This document shows, piece by piece, positions 50,470 through 63,330 of a stretch of 64,000 nucleotides of DNA; position 1 is the stretch's first letter, and every line of letters starts with the position of its first letter. Source of the DNA: Balaenoptera acutorostrata (taxonomy: Eukaryota > Chordata > Mammalia > Artiodactyla > Balaenopteridae); assembly GCF_949987535.1 (NCBI RefSeq), contig NC_080081.1, positions 63,943,603 through 64,007,602 of the forward strand, in the 5' to 3' direction. The notes beneath the pieces were generated by a model that saw only the letters and a program-made list of their open reading frames with translations, had not been told where the DNA came from and ran no database searches. A program made the position numbers and the translations under genes.

Positions 50470-53400
50470 TGCTACACACAGTGAAGGGATGCATTCTAAC
50501 AGGCAAGTATTATCCTAACACCAAAACCTGGAAAAGACAATACAAGAAAACGACAGACCCAGGTCCTTCAAAAACAAGCCCCCAATATGCTAATAAAATT
50601 TTAGCAGATTGAATCCAACAATATATAAAAATTATAATACATCATAGCCAGTTGAGGTTTATTCAGGAATGCAATATTGATTTAATATCTGAAAATTATT
50701 CAGTGAAACACACCATACTAACAGTCTAAAAAAAAGAAACTGTATCATAATATCAATAGATACAGAAAGGCATTTGACAAAATACAACATCTATCCCTGA
50801 TAAAAACTTGCAGCAAACTAGGAATAGAAAGAAACTTCCCCTACTTGAAAAAGTACATCCTTGAAAACATGCAGCTATACCATACATATGGTAAAGGACT
50901 GAACGCTTTTCCCCTAAGATCTGGGACAAGGAAAGAATGTTCACTATCACCATTTCTATTCAACATTGTGCTAGGAGGTTCTAGCCAGTGGGAAAAAGCT
51001 AGAAAAATAAATTAAACATCCAGATCAGAAAGAAAAGAGCAAAACTATCTTTTTCTGCATTCAACATGATTATCTATGTAGAAAATCCAAGGGGAATCTA
51101 TTTTAAAAATCACTGGAACTAACAAACGAACTTAGCTTGTTTGCAGGAGGTCAATATTCAAAACTCAATTGTATTTCTATATACTAGCAACAAACAATTA
51201 GAAATTGAAACATTAAAAGAAATGTCATTTATAACAAATCAAAAAGTAAGAAATAATTAGGGATACATATGACAAAATATGTGCAATACTTGTATGCTGA
51301 AAATAATAAGAAACTGCTGAGAGAAATAAAAGATCAAAATAAATGGAAAGATACACCATGTTCATTGATCAGAAGCATTCAATATTAAGATGTCAATTCT
51401 TCCTAAATGGATATACAGATTCAACATTATCTCATTCAAAATTTCAGCAAGCTTTTTTGTATAAGCTGACAAATTGGCAATAAAATTCATATGGAAATGC
51501 AAAGCCCTAAACTAGCCAAAACAAGTTTGAAGAAGAACAAAGTTGATTTCAAGACTTTTTATAAGCCACAATAATCAAGACAGTGTGGTGTTGGAATAAG
51601 CAAAGCAAATAGATCAATGAAACAGAATAGGGTCCAGAAATAGACCCACACATATATGATCAATTGATTTCTGACAAAATTGCTAAGGCAACTAAATAGG
51701 GAAAGAAAATCATTTCAACAAATGGTGCTAGAATACTTGCAAAAGATTTAGCATAGTGAGAAATATTCTGAAAAAGAAAAGTGGAACTAGAGAATTTATA
51801 CTATATATATGTATGCATACTCAGGTGATTTTTGACAGAAATCAATCAATGGGGGAAAGTCTTTTTAATTGGTGCTAGAAAGAACTGGATATCCATATTT
51901 TAATAATAAACTTTAACTCCCATGTCACTCTGTAGAGGAAAATTAATTTAAGATGCGTCATAGTCTTAAATGTAAACAATCTATAATCATACAGCTTTTA
52001 GAAAAAAACATAAGTATTCTTAGTCAAGACTCCAAAAACACTAACAAACAATAATAGGATAAATATTGACAGATTAGACTCCATCAAAATTAAATGTTCT
52101 GGTACTCAAGAGCCATTATTGAGAAAATGATTGCCAAGTCACAGACTGGAGAAAATACTTACAATAAACATCTGACAAAGGACTGTATCTTAATATATAC
52201 AAATTGATAATTGAAAAAGTCCTGTTTTTAAAATGGGCACAACATTTGAACAGACATTTCACAAAAGAAGATGTGAATAGCCAACAAACACAAGAAAAGT
52301 AACTGAACATCATTAGTTATCGGGAAAAAGCAAATTAAAACCACCATGTGCTGCAATTTCACATTCAGTACAATGGATTAAAAAAAAAAAAGACTGACAA
52401 CAACAAATGCAAATGTAGGAAGGATGTGGAGCAATTGAAACTCTCATACCTCATTGGTGGGAGTGTAAAACATGGTACAAGCAACTTGGAGAACTATTTG
52501 GCATCTTCTCATAAAATTAAACATACATGTCCCCTATGACTCAGCAATTACATTTCTAGGTACTTAGCAAGAGACATTCAAACATATGTTAACTAAAGGA
52601 CTTGTAAAACAATATTTGTAAGATTTTTACTCACAATAGCCAAAAACTGGAAAAACACACACGTCAGTCAACTGGGAGAGTGGATAAACAAACTATGTAT
52701 ATTCACAGAATGGAATACTTGCCAAGAAAAGAAAAGTTTAAAATGATTGATAATAGCAAAATATGCCTGAAACTTAGATACTAATCTGATTTCAGCAAGA
52801 GAGCCAAAAAAAAAAAAAAGAATCATTACTGTAGGTGGCAAAATTTTGGCCCCAAAGTCATGTTGTTATACCTGTGAATATGTTACATGACATGGCAAAA
52901 TGGACTTTGCAGATGTAATTAAGGTTACTTATCAGCTGACCTTAAAATAGGGAGATTATACAGGATTATCCTGGGAGATCCAATTAATCATATGAATCCT
53001 TGAAAGCGGAGGCTGAAGGGGGAAGTGAGAGATATTTGAAGCTTGAGAAGAACTCAGACTAGCTTGAAGATGGAGGAGTCCATGTGGAAAGTGTGAGAAG
53101 GAAATGGATTCTGCCAACAACCAGTGCTTGGAAGATGACTCTGAGCTCCAGATGAGAACCTCCCCTCAGCCAGCACCTTCATTTTGGCCTTGTGAGATCA
53201 TGAGCAGAGAATTAAACCATGTTGTGCCAGATTTCTGATCTGTAGAAACTGTGAGATGATAAATGTTTTTTGTTTAAGCTGCTAAGTTTGTGGCAATTTT
53301 TTATGCAGAAACAGATAACTAACGTACCATATGATTCCATTTATTTTAATTACTAGAACAGCCAAAACTAATCTATGATAATAGAAGTCAGAAAATAGTT

Positions 53401-53555
53401 GTCTGTGTAAAAGGAGAGAACTAATTGAAAGAGGCACAAGGGAAATTTCTAGGGTAATAGAAATATTTTATATGTTGTTTTACGTGGTGATTACATGATT
53501 TATAAAATCATCAAAATTCATTAAACTTTATATCTCCATCAAACACAAACAAACA
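50470..53555 (+). repeat. Old L1M, sense, ORF2 to 3' end, split by an LTR
   Basis: The plus strand reads decayed ORF2 reverse-transcriptase text (near 50750 'agatacagaaaggcatttga'; near 50940 'catttctattcaacattgtg'), continues through 'tggtgttggaataagcaaag' and 'ttgggagagtggataaacaa'-like blocks to about 52805, and resumes after the LTR at 53330 with 'accatatgattccatttatt'. Many stops; no function. Confidence 0.75.
52815..53329 (+). mobile_element. ERVL-MaLR (MLT1-like) LTR, sense, nested in L1M
   Basis: 'actgtaggtggcaaaatttt', 'acatggcaaaatggactttg', 'gtttaagctgctaagtttgt' and the end 'cagataactaacgtacc' are MLT1 text in order. The L1 picks up directly after it. Confidence 0.78.
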
Positions 53556-54290
53556 AACACAGTGAGAGACCCTACATACCCACTAGAATGACAAAAATAA
53601 AAAAGAGTGACAGTAAGTGTTGGCTAGGATGTGAAGCAACTAGAACTCTCATGCATTTCTGGTGAGAGTTTAAAATGGCATAACCAATTTGGAGAAGTGT
53701 TTGGAAACTTCTTATAAAGTTAAACATACATTTTCCCCCATAACCCAGCAATTCCACTTGTAGGAGTTTAAGAAAAATGAAAACTATGTTTACGAAAAGA
53801 CTTGTGCAGTGATGTTCATAGCAGCCTTATTCATCATAATGGCCCCAAACTGAAAAAATAACCTAATGTCCATCAAGAAAAGAATGGACAAACAAGTTGC
53901 AGTATATCCATACAATAATACAGTGTATACTGAGTGGTTAAAAGGAATGAATGATACTCATAGCAACATGGATGAATCTTAAAAATACTATATTGAGCAA
54001 AATAATTCCTGTACAAAAGAATACACACTGTTGATTCCATTTATATGAAGTTTGTGAACAGTAAAAAATAACTATGGTGATAAAAACCAGGAATTGGTTG
54101 CCTCTGGGTTTGGGCGATGGGTAATTAATTGGAAAGGGCCAGGAGAAAACTCTCCAGGGTGATGGAAGTATTCTATAATTTGTTTCGGGTGGTGATGACA
54201 GGAGTGAATAATTGTCAGAACTCATTCAACTGAATATTGGAGTCCTGCACATTATATTATATGTAGATTGTATCTCATTGAAAATGAAAA
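53556..54290 (+). repeat. Second old L1M 3' end, sense
   Basis: 'ttggctaggatgtgaagcaa', 'cccagcaattccacttgtag', 'gcaacatggatgaatcttaa' and 'tgtagattgtatctcattga' run in L1 order to a 3' end. It abuts the previous L1M and is a separate insertion. Confidence 0.75.
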
Positions 54291-54514
54291 AGAAATCCTA
54301 AGAAAGTAGGAATAGTATTTAGTCAGCATTTACTCTCTTAATGCAGTTAATTGAGTGTCTACTACATGCCCAACCCCAAGCTAAGCCCTCATGCTGGAAG
54401 ACAATTTTGTTTTGACGTTGTCTGTTGTCTTGACAGACGTGCTTCAAACCAGTCGTATTCCCTTCCTTAATGATAAATTTCATCATTTCAAACAGGTCTT
54501 TATTACATTAATAG

Positions 54515-54822
54515 TGGAAAGTTACCCGTAGTCCACAGATGCTTAATGTAAGATGGAGTGGTATTTGCATATAACCTGCACACATCCTCTCATATACCTT
54601 AAATCATCTCTAGATTACTTGTAATACCTACTACCATGTAAATGCTGTATACATAGTTGTAAATACAATGTAAATGCTACGTAAATAGTTGCCAGAGTGT
54701 GGCAAATTCAAGTTTTGTCTTTTGAAAACTTCTGGAATTTTTTTCTGAATATTTTTGATCTACGGCTGGTTGAATCTGTGGATGCAGAACCCACGGATAA
54801 GGAGGCTGACTATTATAGTTAC
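54515..54822 (+). mobile_element. Tigger/mariner-type MER element
   Basis: 'ttgcatataacctgcacaca', 'aatcatctctagattacttg' and the end 'ggatgcagaacccacggata' then 'aggaggctgactatta' are typical of this short DNA transposon family. The first few bases of the left end are diverged. Confidence 0.7.
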
Positions 54823-55309
54823 ACTATTAGCCTAAAACATATGTATTTCCAGCAACTACAGTATGAAACACAATGTAGCTTATTTTCATAGGAAATGGAA
54901 AATTGTGTCTAAGGAATGATTTGATTTAGAATGCTGAGTCAACCTGAACCATATGAGTTTGAAAGCTAGCTTTGAGATTAAACTGAAGGAAGATATTGAG
55001 ATTTACGTTCCTTCTTCACTTACTTCTATTCTAGCAGCATTTCATCTGCAATGGATTGTTTATTCACTGCTTTCATTCTTGCTGATACCATCCAAGATAT
55101 GTTTTTAATATTATACTGTGGTGATTCTGAAGATTTGAAGTTTTTATAGCGAGTAGAGGGATTATTATAGAGATATAAAGTTTATTTTAAAATTTCATTT
55201 CACCTTTGCTGAGCATTTTGCTTCAAAATTTAAAGCAGTTCACAAAAGGAGAAATACAAATGATTAATAAACGTATGACAGAAGTTAAGCCATTCTAATA
55301 ACAGAAGAA
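54823..55309. other. No gene recognised
   Basis: AT-rich sequence without a recognised repeat or coding signal. Confidence 0.4.
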
Positions 55310-56050
55310 AAACACATTACAAATTAGATCCTACGCTTTTGCCTCTCAAATTATCAAAGATTTATAAAAGTGACATTATCCAGGTTTGGCTGGGATGTAA
55401 TATAGGTTGCTGCTGGAAATGTAAACTGGTACAACTTTTGGAAAAACAATGTGGCTTCGTGCATCAGTACCCTCACAAATACAGAAGCCCTCTCTTTGAA
55501 TGGTGCCTTGTTTAACTGAAACTCAGTCATATCAGAACTGTGCAAAGCGATCTGTATTGCTTTAGATACAATAATTCCACCTCGAGGAATCTATTTTGAG
55601 AAGATAAATAGGGATGCCTGAAAAGATTAACATATAAGTATATTTATGGGGCATTATTGATAATAAAAATGGGAACTAATCCACATATCCAACCATAAGG
55701 AGTTGGTTAAATAAATTATGGTGCTTCCATATAGTGGAACACTATGCTTCCATAAAAATCATGTTTTCAAACAATAGCTAAAGACGTTTGGAAGTGCTTA
55801 TGATATAATACTCAATAAAAAAGCAGGATGTAAAAATTATATACAGAATGAGCTCAGTTTTATGTGAATCTGTGCAGCCGTGCTCCCAAGATTATACGCA
55901 CATGATTCTAGTTTAAATTGAACCAAAATGTTAAGAAGGCTCTTTCTGAGTGATGAGATTATGGATAATTTGTAATTTTTCTTAAAGTTTTCTATACTTC
56001 CCCAATCTCTGTTATGAAGCTATACATTTAAATTTTATATTTTAATATTT
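55310..56050 (+). repeat. Very old L1 (L1ME/HAL1-like) 3' end, sense
   Basis: 'aaatgggaactaatccacat', 'ggttaaataaattatggtgc' and 'gagtgatgagattatggata' are the ordered blocks of an ancient L1 3' end. An unrelated-looking stretch at 55485-55545 breaks the text and may be a small insertion or local divergence. Confidence 0.65.
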
Positions 56051-56617
56051 ATAGTAAATATATTTTATAGTATATTTTTAAATCTAGAATTGTATAGAGT
56101 AAAAAGGTAAAGTTCCCAGTCTATTTCCCTGTACAAAGGTCCAAACCGTTTTCTATGCACTTGCATAATGGTAAAGGTATATATGCATAGTTAAAAATGA
56201 CTTCATTGAAAATTGTTGCTACATACAATAAACTGCATCCATTTAACGTGTACAATTTAATGAATTTGACAGATGTACCTCCCTGTTAAACTGGCACCAT
56301 AATCAGAACATAGGACATTCCCATTACCACCCAAAGTTTTTTCATGTCACTTTGCAGTTCAGCACTCCCTCCACTAATCAATTTTTTGTTACCTTATTCT
56401 AGAACTTTATATAAATGGAATTATGTAGTATATAGTCTATTCTATTTAGCTTCTTTTTCTCATCATTGTGGTTTTGAGATTCATCCATGTGGTGTGTATA
56501 TAAGGAGTTCCTTTTTTATTGCTGAGTAGTATTTAATTGTATAGATCTACTACATTCTGTTCATGTATTCACCTGCAAATATTTGGCTTATTTCTATTTT
56601 TTTACTATTAGATAAAT

Positions 56618-56750
56618 ATTTTTTTAACATCTTTATTGGAGTATAATTGCTTTACAATCTTGTGTTAGTTTCTGCTGTATAGCAAAGTGAATCAGCTATA
56701 TGTACACATATATCCCCATATCCCCTCCCTCTTGCGTCTCCCTCCCACCC
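56618..56750 (-). mobile_element. Short younger L1 3' tail, antisense, nested in L1M
   Basis: 'aacatctttattggagtata', 'tgttagtttctgctgtatag' and 'cccatatcccctccctcttg' are the reverse complement of the same cetartiodactyl L1 3' end as at 36225-36425. Duplications were not clear. Confidence 0.82.
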
Positions 56751-56822
56751 AATTATCATTTGTGTATAGTATTTGTGTAGACCTAATGTTTTCATTTTTC
56801 TTGGGTAAACACCTGAGGGTGT

Positions 56823-57386
56823 GTGTTAGTCTGGGTTCTCCAGAGAAAAAGAACAAATAGGATATATATAATAAATATCTATATAGATATATTTGTAGAT
56901 AGATAGATGATTGATTGATTGATAAAGAGAGAGAGAGACAGAAAGGATTTACTATAAGGAATTGTCTCACTTGATTATGGAGGCTGTGAAGTCCTCAAAT
57001 CTGCAGTTGGCAAGCTGGCAACCCAAGAGAAATATTAGTACAGTTCCAGTGTGGGTCCAAAAGTCTGAGAACCTGGAGAGCCAATGGTGTAAGTTCCAGT
57101 CTGAGTCCAAGTCCCAGGGCAGGAGAAGACTGATGTTCTAGCTCAAAGATGATCAGACAGAGAGAGTGAATTCATCCTTCTTCAGCCATTTTGTTCTACT
57201 CAGGCCCTCAACAGATTGGGCGAGGCCCACCCAGGGCGGGGAGTGCAATCTGCTTTACTCTAACTGATTCAAACATGCATCTCATCCAGAAACACCCTCA
57301 CAGACACACACAGAATAATGGTTAACCAAATATCTGGGCACCCAGTGACCCAATCGAGTTGACACACAAAATTAACCATCGCAGAA
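56823..57386 (-). mobile_element. ERVL MLT2-like solo LTR, antisense, nested in L1M
   Basis: It starts 'gttagtctgggttctccaga', has an expanded (GATA)n/(GATT)n stretch near 56898-56922, 'ttctactcaggccctcaaca', 'ccagaaacaccctcacagac' and ends 'acacacaaaattaaccatcg', all in the order of a reversed MLT2 LTR. Only LTR sequence is present. Confidence 0.8.
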
Positions 57387-58477
57387 TGGAATGAATGAGT
57401 CATACAGTAAATGTACGTTTACCTTTTTAAGAAACTGTCGAAAATTTTCCAACGTGATTGGACCATTTTACATTCCTACCAGTAGTACATGAGCCGTTGC
57501 ACTCACTCCACACCCTCCCCAGCACTGGTACAATCAGTCTTTTTAATTTTAGCCATTCTAATAGGTGTTATCTCATTGTGGTTTCGATTTACATTCCAGA
57601 TGGTGTAAAGCACCATTTCATGTGCTTATTTGCCATATGTGTATGTTCCTTGATAAAGTGTTCAAATTTTTTGCCCAGTTTTTAATTGGGTTGTTTCTTT
57701 CCTTATTACTGAGTTTTGAAAGTTCTTTATATATTCTGGATACAAGTCCTTTATCAGATATATGCATTAGAAATATTTTTTCCCAGTCTGTGGCTTCTTG
57801 TTTCATTCTCTTAACATTGCCTTTGCAGGAGAAGTCTTTTATTCTGATGTAGTGCAATTTATCATTTTTTTCTTTTGTGGATTATGCTTTTGGTGTTGCA
57901 GCTAAGATCTCTGTTAATGCAGGATAACAAAGATTTTCTCCTATGTTTTTTCCAGAAGATTTATAATTTTACATTTTACATTTATGTATATGATTCACTT
58001 TGAGTTGATTTTTGTATATGATGTGAGATGCGAATCAAAGTTCTTTTTTTAAAATATGGATGCCCAATTGTTCCAGCACCACTGTTACAAAGACTATCCT
58101 TTCTCCCTTGCATTGCCTTTGCACCTCTGTTAAAAATCAGTTGTTCATCTGTGTGAGAGTCTATTACTGGACTGTCTAATCTGTGTCATTATCTCTTTGT
58201 CTATCTTTATGCCAAAACTATATTGTCTTGATTAATGCAGCTTTATACTCAGCTTTGAAGTCAGGTAGTGTTAATCTTCTCACCTTGTTCTTGTTTTTCA
58301 AATTTAATTTGGCTATTTTAGATTCCTTGCATTCTCATACAAACTTTAAAATTAACGTTTCATTTCCTACAAAAGACCCTTTTGAGATTTCAGCTGGGAT
58401 TGTGATGAATCTATAGATCAATTCGGAGACAGCCAACATCTTAATATTGAATCTTTCACCTATGAACATGGTCTCAC

Positions 58478-58557
58478 CAGCTATCTATCTATCTATCTAT
58501 CTACCTATCTATATCTATCTATCTATCTATGTAACTATCCATCTATCCTAAACATTG
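58478..58557. repeat. (TCTA)n microsatellite
   Basis: An imperfect tetranucleotide array with 'ccta' and 'gtaa' interruptions, grown at the truncated end of the L1M. A (CA)n run follows at 58604-58619. Confidence 0.92.
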
Positions 58558-58659
58558 TTAAAACTATCAAACATTATTAATATGTATATCAGCAGTGTGT
58601 ATACACACACACACACACAATATTGTTAAAACTACTAAACACTGCTGAGATATATATAA

Positions 58660-59060
58660 AATTCTATGTTGATTTTTTTCTTTTATTTCCTCACCATAAA
58701 GTTGTTGTTCTATTTTCTTCTGGCTTCCATTTTTACTAAGGAAAAGCCGTCATTATTCTTGTTGATGTTCTGAATGTAATATGTTTTTTTTCTTGGGATG
58801 TTTTTAGGATTTTCTTTTTACCTTTGGTTTTCACCAGTTTGACTATAATGTGCCTCGATATGTTTTTGTTGTTGTTTGTTTTAAGCCTGCTTGGTATTCA
58901 CTGAGCTTATTAAGTGTGTGGCTTGGTGTTTTTCAACAATTTTGATAATTCTTGGCCATTCGTTTTTCAAATATTTTTTCTGCTCCATTTTCTCTCACCT
59001 TTCCTTCTGGGCCACTAATTACATGTATATTAGATGGTTTGGTATTGTCCCACAGGTGTT
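58660..59060 (-). repeat. Old L1 (upstream part), antisense
   Basis: 'attttcttctggcttccatt', 'gtttgactataatgtgcctc', 'attcttggccattcgttttt' and 'tctgggccactaattacatg' are reverse-complement old-L1 text. The same class appears at 63735-64000. Confidence 0.65.
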
Positions 59061-60674
59061 TCAGGAAAAAAAATTTTTTAAAGAACAGTATTAGATTACA
59101 AAACAGTTGCAAAGATAATATAGTTGCCACATACCCCATAACTAGTTTCCTCTGTTGTTAAAATTTGGGCCATTTACGGATCTACTTCTAATGACATTTT
59201 CTCTTGACTGTGAGTCACACTGTCCTACTCTTCTTAGTATCTCAAATTTGGTTGTTGTATACTGGCCATGAAGTTTAAAAGAACAGTAGAGATGGAGGAA
59301 AATAATATTTACTCCTATCAAATAGCATGGCCCTTGCTCTGTTAGTCCTCTGCAGTTGGAGGCCTGGTCAATCTGACCTGTAGTTGGGCTGGTTCTGAGC
59401 TTTGTCTCAGGTATTTAGATTTAGTTCATGGCTGGTTTCATGAGTTTTAAGAGTGGAATCAGGACTTTTCTTTGTATATCTTGGAATCCTAGAGCTTGCA
59501 GGACTCTGGAAATTTCTCCCAGCTTCGCAGCCCAACCCCCAGCTTTCTAAACTGTGGGTCACCTCTTTGTGCTTTGTAACCCAGCCAGGAACTTTTTGGG
59601 TCTCTGTGGCATTGTTTTTGTTCCACAGCTCTGCCTCCACATTATAGAAGCTTGAGATATCTCTTTCCACTCTGATGTCCTTCCTCTAGCTTTCGGTAGG
59701 CAGCTACAGTGTACTCAGTAAAGGCCTGGTGTGCCTTGGGGTAGGGGGCTTTTCTCTCAGTTCTCCTTCTTTTCCCCCAGCTTCTGCATGCTGCTGCCTT
59801 GCACTAGGTGAAAGCCCATGCTCTTAGGAGAGGACTCCTGTCAGCTATGCTGCCCTGTACACAAGCTTTACTGCGTCGCTGCCTTACAAGCAATGAAATT
59901 CATATACCTTGGAGAGTCTCTCTCATCACTCCTGCCTTGCTTCCACTTTAGCAGGCCACTTTCTTCTACTTGGGGAAGACTTGATGTACCTCTGGAGGAA
60001 ATTAATCCGCTTTCCTGCTCTGGCACCAACTTTTAGTGTACTACTCCCATGCACTCCAGTGCAGGCTGAGTGGGTACAGACTAGCTTTATTACTGGGCAC
60101 CTTGTGATTCCAATCTACTTTGCCAGCCCAAATGCAATCATTGAAAATGTGTTTGAAGATAGGCCTGTTTCTCCCTTCCTTTTTATGATCCTTCCAACAT
60201 GCCCCTAGGGGTGAAAGCAGCTGTAGGACTCCTCTACTAGGAAGGGCTTGATTCTTTCTAAACTGTAGTTAATGTCGGTGTTTTTGTCTTTGTTTTTTGT
60301 CTCATGGGTTCTCTGATGGGTATAAAGCAAATAAACAGAAACAACAACAAATCGAACTATGAATTTGTAGTGTTTCTGGCCTGTTCTCCTTGTTAGGGTA
60401 AGAGAGACAGACACTTGTAACTTTCTTCATCTTATACGGAAATTAAGTTTTTTCCCCTCAGTAGGTGTTGTGCATTGTCCTCAGGGTATAGGTTGTTTAT
60501 CTGTCAAAAAGTTACCTTAATTACACACATACACACACATTCCTTTTAAATATGGCTAAACAATGCTGTAAAGCCTCAAAGTTCAACATTCATACTCAGT
60601 GTGAATGAGCTTAAACTTTCCTTGGTCTTCAAAAATGCCCTCTAGGATCTCCCATATTTGCGATGGAATTTTCA
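59061..60674. other. No gene recognised; possibly LINE-derived in part
   Basis: The stretch 59290-60200 is CT-rich, with several short open frames in the plus strand (59818-60208). It might be the 5' UTR of an old L1 in antisense, since it directly follows antisense L1, but I cannot confirm this. Confidence 0.35.
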
Positions 60675-60795
60675 TAATAAATTTATTCAACAAACATTTA
60701 TTTTGTACCTACTATGTGCTAAGGACTATTTCTGGGCCTGGAGATACAGGATAAAAGTCCCATGGCGTTTAGATTCTAGTGGACTTAGGAACAAT
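60675..60795 (-). repeat. L2 3' end fragment, antisense
   Basis: 'tttattcaacaaacatttat' with 'tacctactatgtgctaagga' and 'tggcgtttagattctagtgg' is a reversed L2 tail. Confidence 0.75.
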
Positions 60796-61481
60796 AGAAG
60801 GATCATGATTTCGATGTGAGCGCCCCCATGATATGCAAGTTCACATAGTCTAACATTTGAAACAGCTATTTCAGGAGCCAAATTATTAAGGATAATTTAT
60901 TCCAGATCTCTGCTGGAATAAACAGTGCTTCTGAGTTCTGTACAGATGTGTAGCCAGCAGCGAACTGCCTTGACTACCTCAGTTTCTAGACATCTTTCAG
61001 CAAAGTCAGAGCTCCGCAAAGAAAGCTGAGTATTGGGGGCCTCTGTGCATTTTCAGGCACACCCTGGGGCCTCAGTCTAATGAGGGGATTACACTCTTTT
61101 GTGTGTAATTTTTCACTGGTGACAGATTTAATGTGGATAATAATGCTCACTTAATAAGCAATACAGTATAATTTAACAGAGGTTAGTAATTCAAGTTAAA
61201 ATGAATTTTCATCTACAATTTTAAGAGTGTCGTGTATGATGAGAGAAGAACAGTGGATGAAGAGTGAACCTAAAAATAGTAACATCTTGAATTATGTGTT
61301 AGTGCATTCATTTCTTTCACTTAAACAGCTGAGATTATGAAAAGTGGAAAATGCATTTCATGGTAGCGACAATTTGGGTATAATATTAAGAGCTTAAACC
61401 AAAAGATTGTACCATTCACCTAACGTATTGTAAGACATGAAATCATGTTTACTTATACAGTTTTAGCCTATCGACTAAACC
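60796..61481. other. No gene or named repeat
   Basis: Low-copy AT-rich sequence. 61020-61260 contains several TAAT cores. No coding signal. Confidence 0.4.
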
Positions 61482-61696
61482 AGCATTGGCAAAAGTTTTC
61501 TCTAAAGGTCCAGACTGTGAATGATTTAGGCTAAGCAAACTATACAATTTCTGTTACAACTACCCAACAACTCTGCCTTTGTAGCATGAAAGCAGCCATA
61601 GACAATAGGTAAATAAATGAGCATGGCTGTGTTTTTATAAAACTTTATTTACAAAAACAGGTGGCAGTCTGAATTTGGCTTGTGCGCCAACTCCTG
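61482..61696 (+). mobile_element. MER-type hAT DNA transposon
   Basis: 'cagcattggcaaaagttttc', 'gaaagcagccatagacaata' and 'ttataaaactttatttacaa' to 'ccaactcctg' follow the consensus of this family closely. Same family as 6011-6214. Confidence 0.78.
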
Positions 61697-61989
61697 AACA
61701 AAGAGTTGGGAGCAGTGGAGCTGAAACAAGAATTTACAGGTTATGCACAAAATGTGTTGATCTATGCCTGGCTGCAGGCTGTGTGCTATGCATTAATTAT
61801 GACTATCGTGCAAATATTTCTAGACCTACATGATGGGATTTCTGAGTGGGTATCATATATCCACCCATACATCATGACCCTCTTCTTCAGGGTGGTCAGG
61901 GAGATAGATCTCAATAGACTCTGATGTAGTAGCTTTCCACTGGGTGGGGAAGAATTAATTAGATTAAGATCTTAAGTTATAGATGTTTT

Positions 61990-62250
61990 CAACACCATTC
62001 ATTCATTCATTCATTCAACCAGCACTATGTTGTTCATATCATGCTAGGATCTGGGGATACAAAGATAAATAGAAAATAATATCTGCTCCCGAGGGTTCAC
62101 AGTCTAGTGACAGGACGTGATGAAAAAAAATAATTAGAGAGATTTAATAAATCCCATAGTAAAAGCAAGAACAAAGGACTCTGATATGGGAAAAGGGAAG
62201 CTCTCAACTTTTCCTGAAGATATTAAGGAAGACTTTGTGAAAAAGATGTC
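61990..62250 (-). repeat. L2 3' end fragment, antisense, with (TTCA)n
   Basis: 'ttcattcattcattcattca' then 'gctaggatctggggatacaa' and 'ttaaggaagactttgtgaaa' are reversed L2 text. Confidence 0.7.
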
Positions 62251-62844
62251 ATTTATTTGGTCTTTAAAGACTAAGTGTTTGCCTGGCAGACAAATCACAG
62301 AGGGAATTCTAGGCAGACAGGCAATTACATTTTACTTTCTTCACTTTTTTCTTACCCCTTGTCACTGGCTTCTGTCTCCATGAGTTAAACTATTCTCACT
62401 TGAGGGACACCATCCCATCACCTCCGTCTCAGGCTGCGTTTTCTCCTTGACTCTTCTGCCTCATTTCACATTGTTAATCACTGTCTTCTCCTTGTGCATT
62501 ATTTTTTCTTCTTTTTTTAAAACATATTCATGCTTTTGGAAGATCACTCAGCTTGTAGTATGGAAAATAGATGATATCAGAGAGACTGGTTACAATTTTA
62601 TTGTGTTAATTAAAGTAAGAAATGATAGGGCCTGACCGAAGTCCTACAGAGAGGGGAAGAGATCCTAGAGTTGACTCCAGTGAGCAGGGACCAATTGGAT
62701 ATCGCATTGTGGGAGGTGGATAAGGTATGACCCCATGAGACTGGGCTTGGTGTCTTAGAACCTTGACAGAGCAATTGACTTCTCTCTCAGAAATGCTTTC
62801 ACCCCTGGACACACTATAAAACAGATCTAAAGATAATTTTACTC
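62251..62844. other. No gene recognised
   Basis: Mixed low-copy sequence with short frames only. Confidence 0.4.
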
Positions 62845-63330
62845 ATTTCTTTAAATTATTTTTTTAATTGTCTTAAAATACACATAACATAAATTTTACC
62901 CTCTTCACCATTTTAAAGTGTACATTTCAGTGGCATTAAGTATTGATACACTCACATTGTTGTGCAACCATCATTATCATCCATTTCCAGAACTATTTTC
63001 ATCTTTTGTGAAACTGGAAGTCTGTATTTATTTTTTTTAAAAACCTCCCCATTCTCCTCCCCCTGCACTGCTGGCAACCACCACTTACATTCTGTCTCTA
63101 TGGATTTGATTACTCTAGGTACCTCATACAAGTGGAATTACACACTGTTTGTCTTTTGATGACTGGCTTATTTTACTTGGCACAGTGTCCTCAAAGTTTA
63201 TCCACATCGTAACATATGTCAGAATTTCCTTTTTAAAGCTGAATGATATTCTATTATGTGTATATTACCACATTTTGTTTATCCATTCATCCACTGATGG
63301 ATACTTGTGTTGCTCCCACCTTTTGGATAT
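62845..63330 (-). repeat. Old L1M 3' end, antisense
   Basis: 'ccattttaaagtgtacattt', 'cacattgttgtgcaaccatc', 'ggatttgattactctaggta' and 'tttatccattcatccactga' are reversed L1 3' text. Confidence 0.8.

Larger units (their letters stand above)
56190..58475 (-). repeat. Old L1M, antisense, with two nested insertions
   Basis: The plus strand reads reverse-complement L1: 'taaatggaattatgtagtat', 'gagattcatccatgtggtgt', then after insertions 'cattctaataggtgttatct', 'ttgcccagtttttaattggg', 'caagtcctttatcagatata' and 'tgattaatgcagctttatac'. Nested in it are a younger L1 tail (56618-56750) and an MLT2 LTR (56823-57386). The minus-strand frame at 57857-57618 is an ORF2 remnant. Confidence 0.8.

Noticed and set aside
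58478..58557. CRISPR-like array
   Set aside because: A tetranucleotide microsatellite without spacers in a mammalian genome.
59818..60208. Two overlapping plus-strand frames in CT-rich sequence
   Set aside because: No family recognised, mutual overlap, and they follow antisense L1; likely non-coding.
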